DNA of 13,185 nucleotides, taken from assembly GCA_024640185.1 (NCBI GenBank), contig JAHEFN010000033.1:1-13185 (forward strand). The letters are read 5' to 3'. This document shows, one piece after another, positions 12,258 through 13,185 of this stretch (position 1 is the first letter of the stretch; every line of letters begins with the position of its first letter). The notes under the pieces were generated by a model that saw only the letters and a list, made by a program, of their open reading frames with translations, did no database searches and was not told the DNA's origin. Both the position numbers and the translations under genes were made by a program. Source of the stretch: Gemmatimonadota bacterium. Lineage in GTDB: Bacteria; Gemmatimonadota; Gemmatimonadetes; Gemmatimonadales; GWC2-71-9.

Positions 12258-13185
12258 CTACCGCACCGCGATCGGTGCCGTCCAGCGGAAGGTCCCCCAC
12301 TCGAGCACCAGCGTCCCATGGGTGGCATCCTGCGACTCGAAGCGGATCGTGAACTGCTCGACCGGGTCGGTGAGCGTCTCCGTCGTCATCGCGGCGATCC
12401 CGAGGTCCTCTGACCGGTCGTAGCGGGTGCCCCATTGGCCGGTCTCCCGGTTGACGATCAGCTGCGCCCCGTCGCGCCGTGGCACGGTCCAGAGCGTGTA
12501 GCTGCCGGCCGGCACCGTGAGCCCTGCCAGGGTGATCGACGCCGAGGTGGTGAACGCCGTCGCCTCGTTGGCCCCCGTGCGCCACACCCGGTCATACTCG
12601 ATCACGTTGCCGAGCAGGACACGGCCGCGGGCGAGGGGGCGACCGTAGTCGACCCGCAGGGCGGCCTCGCCGACCGTGCCGAGGGCCGAGTCGGGCAGGC
12701 TCAGGCGCGCGGGACCGGCCGTACGCTCGGCGGCAGCGAGCGCGGTGCCGATCGCCTCGACGTCGGGCGGAGTCGGCGTCCGTTCCACCTCGACCTTGTA
12801 CGTCGAACGCTGTCCCGAGTAGCTCAGCATCCTCCCGGCGCTGTCCATCGAGACGTCGCCGGCACCGGCGAGCCAGTCATGCCGCAGCTCCACCCGGCCC
12901 TCGCCCCCGGGGATCACCCGGCCCCGGTGCAACACGAACCCTGGGCCGACGTCGCGATCGGGATAGAACTGGCGGAAGAGCAGCGTGTCACCCACTCCCC
13001 GTCCGTCGGCCCTGCCACGGGCGATGGCGGCGGCAATCTCGAACTCGATCACCGCGTACTGCATCGAGGCATGGGGGACGGTGAGGGCGCCATCGGTCGC
13101 GAAGGCCCGCCCGGTGGTGCCGCTGCTGTCCTCGATGCTGATCACCACCGAGTCGTCGGTGAAGCGGGCGAGGACCTTGCGCCAC
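12258..13185 (-). CDS. DUF2911 domain protein, N-terminus beyond the window edge
   Basis: The minus-strand frame is open to the right edge and shows about 308 residues; the true start lies outside, so the GTG near 13148 is internal. The first visible half (from WRKVLARFTDDSVVISIEDS) is beta-rich with no recognised domain. The last 140 or so residues are DUF2911: VDYGRPLARGRVLLGN, RVWRTGANEATAFTTSASITLAG, VPAGSYTLWTVPRRDG, LIVNRETGQWG and a closing strand EQFTIRFES. DUF2911 proteins are typically exported in Bacteroidota and Gemmatimonadota and are of unknown function. The gene converges on the membrane protein gene at 12241 with 16 bases between stops. A small hairpin (GCACCG-CGAT-CGGTGC, 12263-12278) lies inside its 3' end. 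Confidence 0.88.
   Translation of the reverse strand, partial: WRKVLARFTDDSVVISIEDSSGTTGRAFATDGALTVPHASMQYAVIEFEIAAAIARGRADGRGVGDTLLFRQFYPDRDVGPGFVLHRGRVIPGGEGRVELRHDWLAGAGDVSMDSAGRMLSYSGQRSTYKVEVERTPTPPDVEAIGTALAAAERTAGPARLSLPDSALGTVGEAALRVDYGRPLARGRVLLGNVIEYDRVWRTGANEATAFTTSASITLAGLTVPAGSYTLWTVPRRDGAQLIVNRETGQWGTRYDRSEDLGIAAMTTETLTDPVEQFTIRFESQDATHGTLVLEWGTFRWTAPIAVR

Noticed and set aside
12263..12278. Hairpin GCACCG-CGAT-CGGTGC as a bidirectional terminator between convergent genes
   Set aside because: The stem is only six pairs, lacks T-runs on either side and lies inside the DUF2911 coding sequence; kept only as a remark there.

Overview
The window is GC-rich, with strong G/C preference at third codon positions. 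Its gene families are typical of a soil or freshwater Gemmatimonadota-like bacterium: a secreted 6-bladed beta-propeller protein with a GREGDGPGEYR motif, a PadR regulator with a permease-prefix membrane protein, a DUF2911 protein, and a serine hydrolase with an accessory C-terminal domain. The phylum assignment is inferred from family composition only. No rRNA, tRNA, CRISPR array, insertion sequence or phage gene was seen.

Layout. (a) 1-1923: a TspO/MBR membrane protein (152-616) whose reading frame stays open to the window edge, then a secreted beta-propeller protein (796-1923). (b) 1924-5380: a patchy stretch with intact and broken genes. It holds a minus-strand histidine-kinase remnant (2013-2351), a lower-GC gap, a small two-helix membrane protein (2664-2867), an ornithine cyclodeaminase/Delta1-pyrroline-2-carboxylate reductase family gene (2893-3858), an overlapping proline racemase/trans-3-hydroxyproline dehydratase family gene with one in-frame amber codon (3851-4876), and a glycoside-hydrolase-like fragment (about 4884-5377). 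(c) 5424-8786: a small secreted protein, a GNAT acetyltransferase, an exported alpha/beta hydrolase overlapping the GNAT stop by ATGA, and an exported beta-lactamase-fold serine hydrolase. (d) 8898-9751: a DUF1905/YdeI-type protein and an antibiotic-biosynthesis-monooxygenase-like dimeric-barrel protein, the second behind a good sigma-70-type promoter. (e) 9805-12241: a near-consensus promoter driving padR, then an 11-helix HAAS/permease-prefix plus DUF4153-like membrane protein, then a four-helix membrane protein, probably one operon. (f) 12258 to the right edge: a convergent DUF2911 gene cut by the window end.

How the genes work together. The reductase and racemase-family genes make a coherent two-step route from trans-3-hydroxy-L-proline through Delta1-pyrroline-2-carboxylate to L-proline. 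The second gene carries a TAG exactly where the family's first catalytic residue belongs, and the frame is otherwise intact for 341 codons. The PadR unit looks like a self-regulated envelope module. The most unusual observations are the amber codon at the catalytic position, two further broken genes around it, and the PadR/HAAS membrane cassette with repeats overlapping its promoter.
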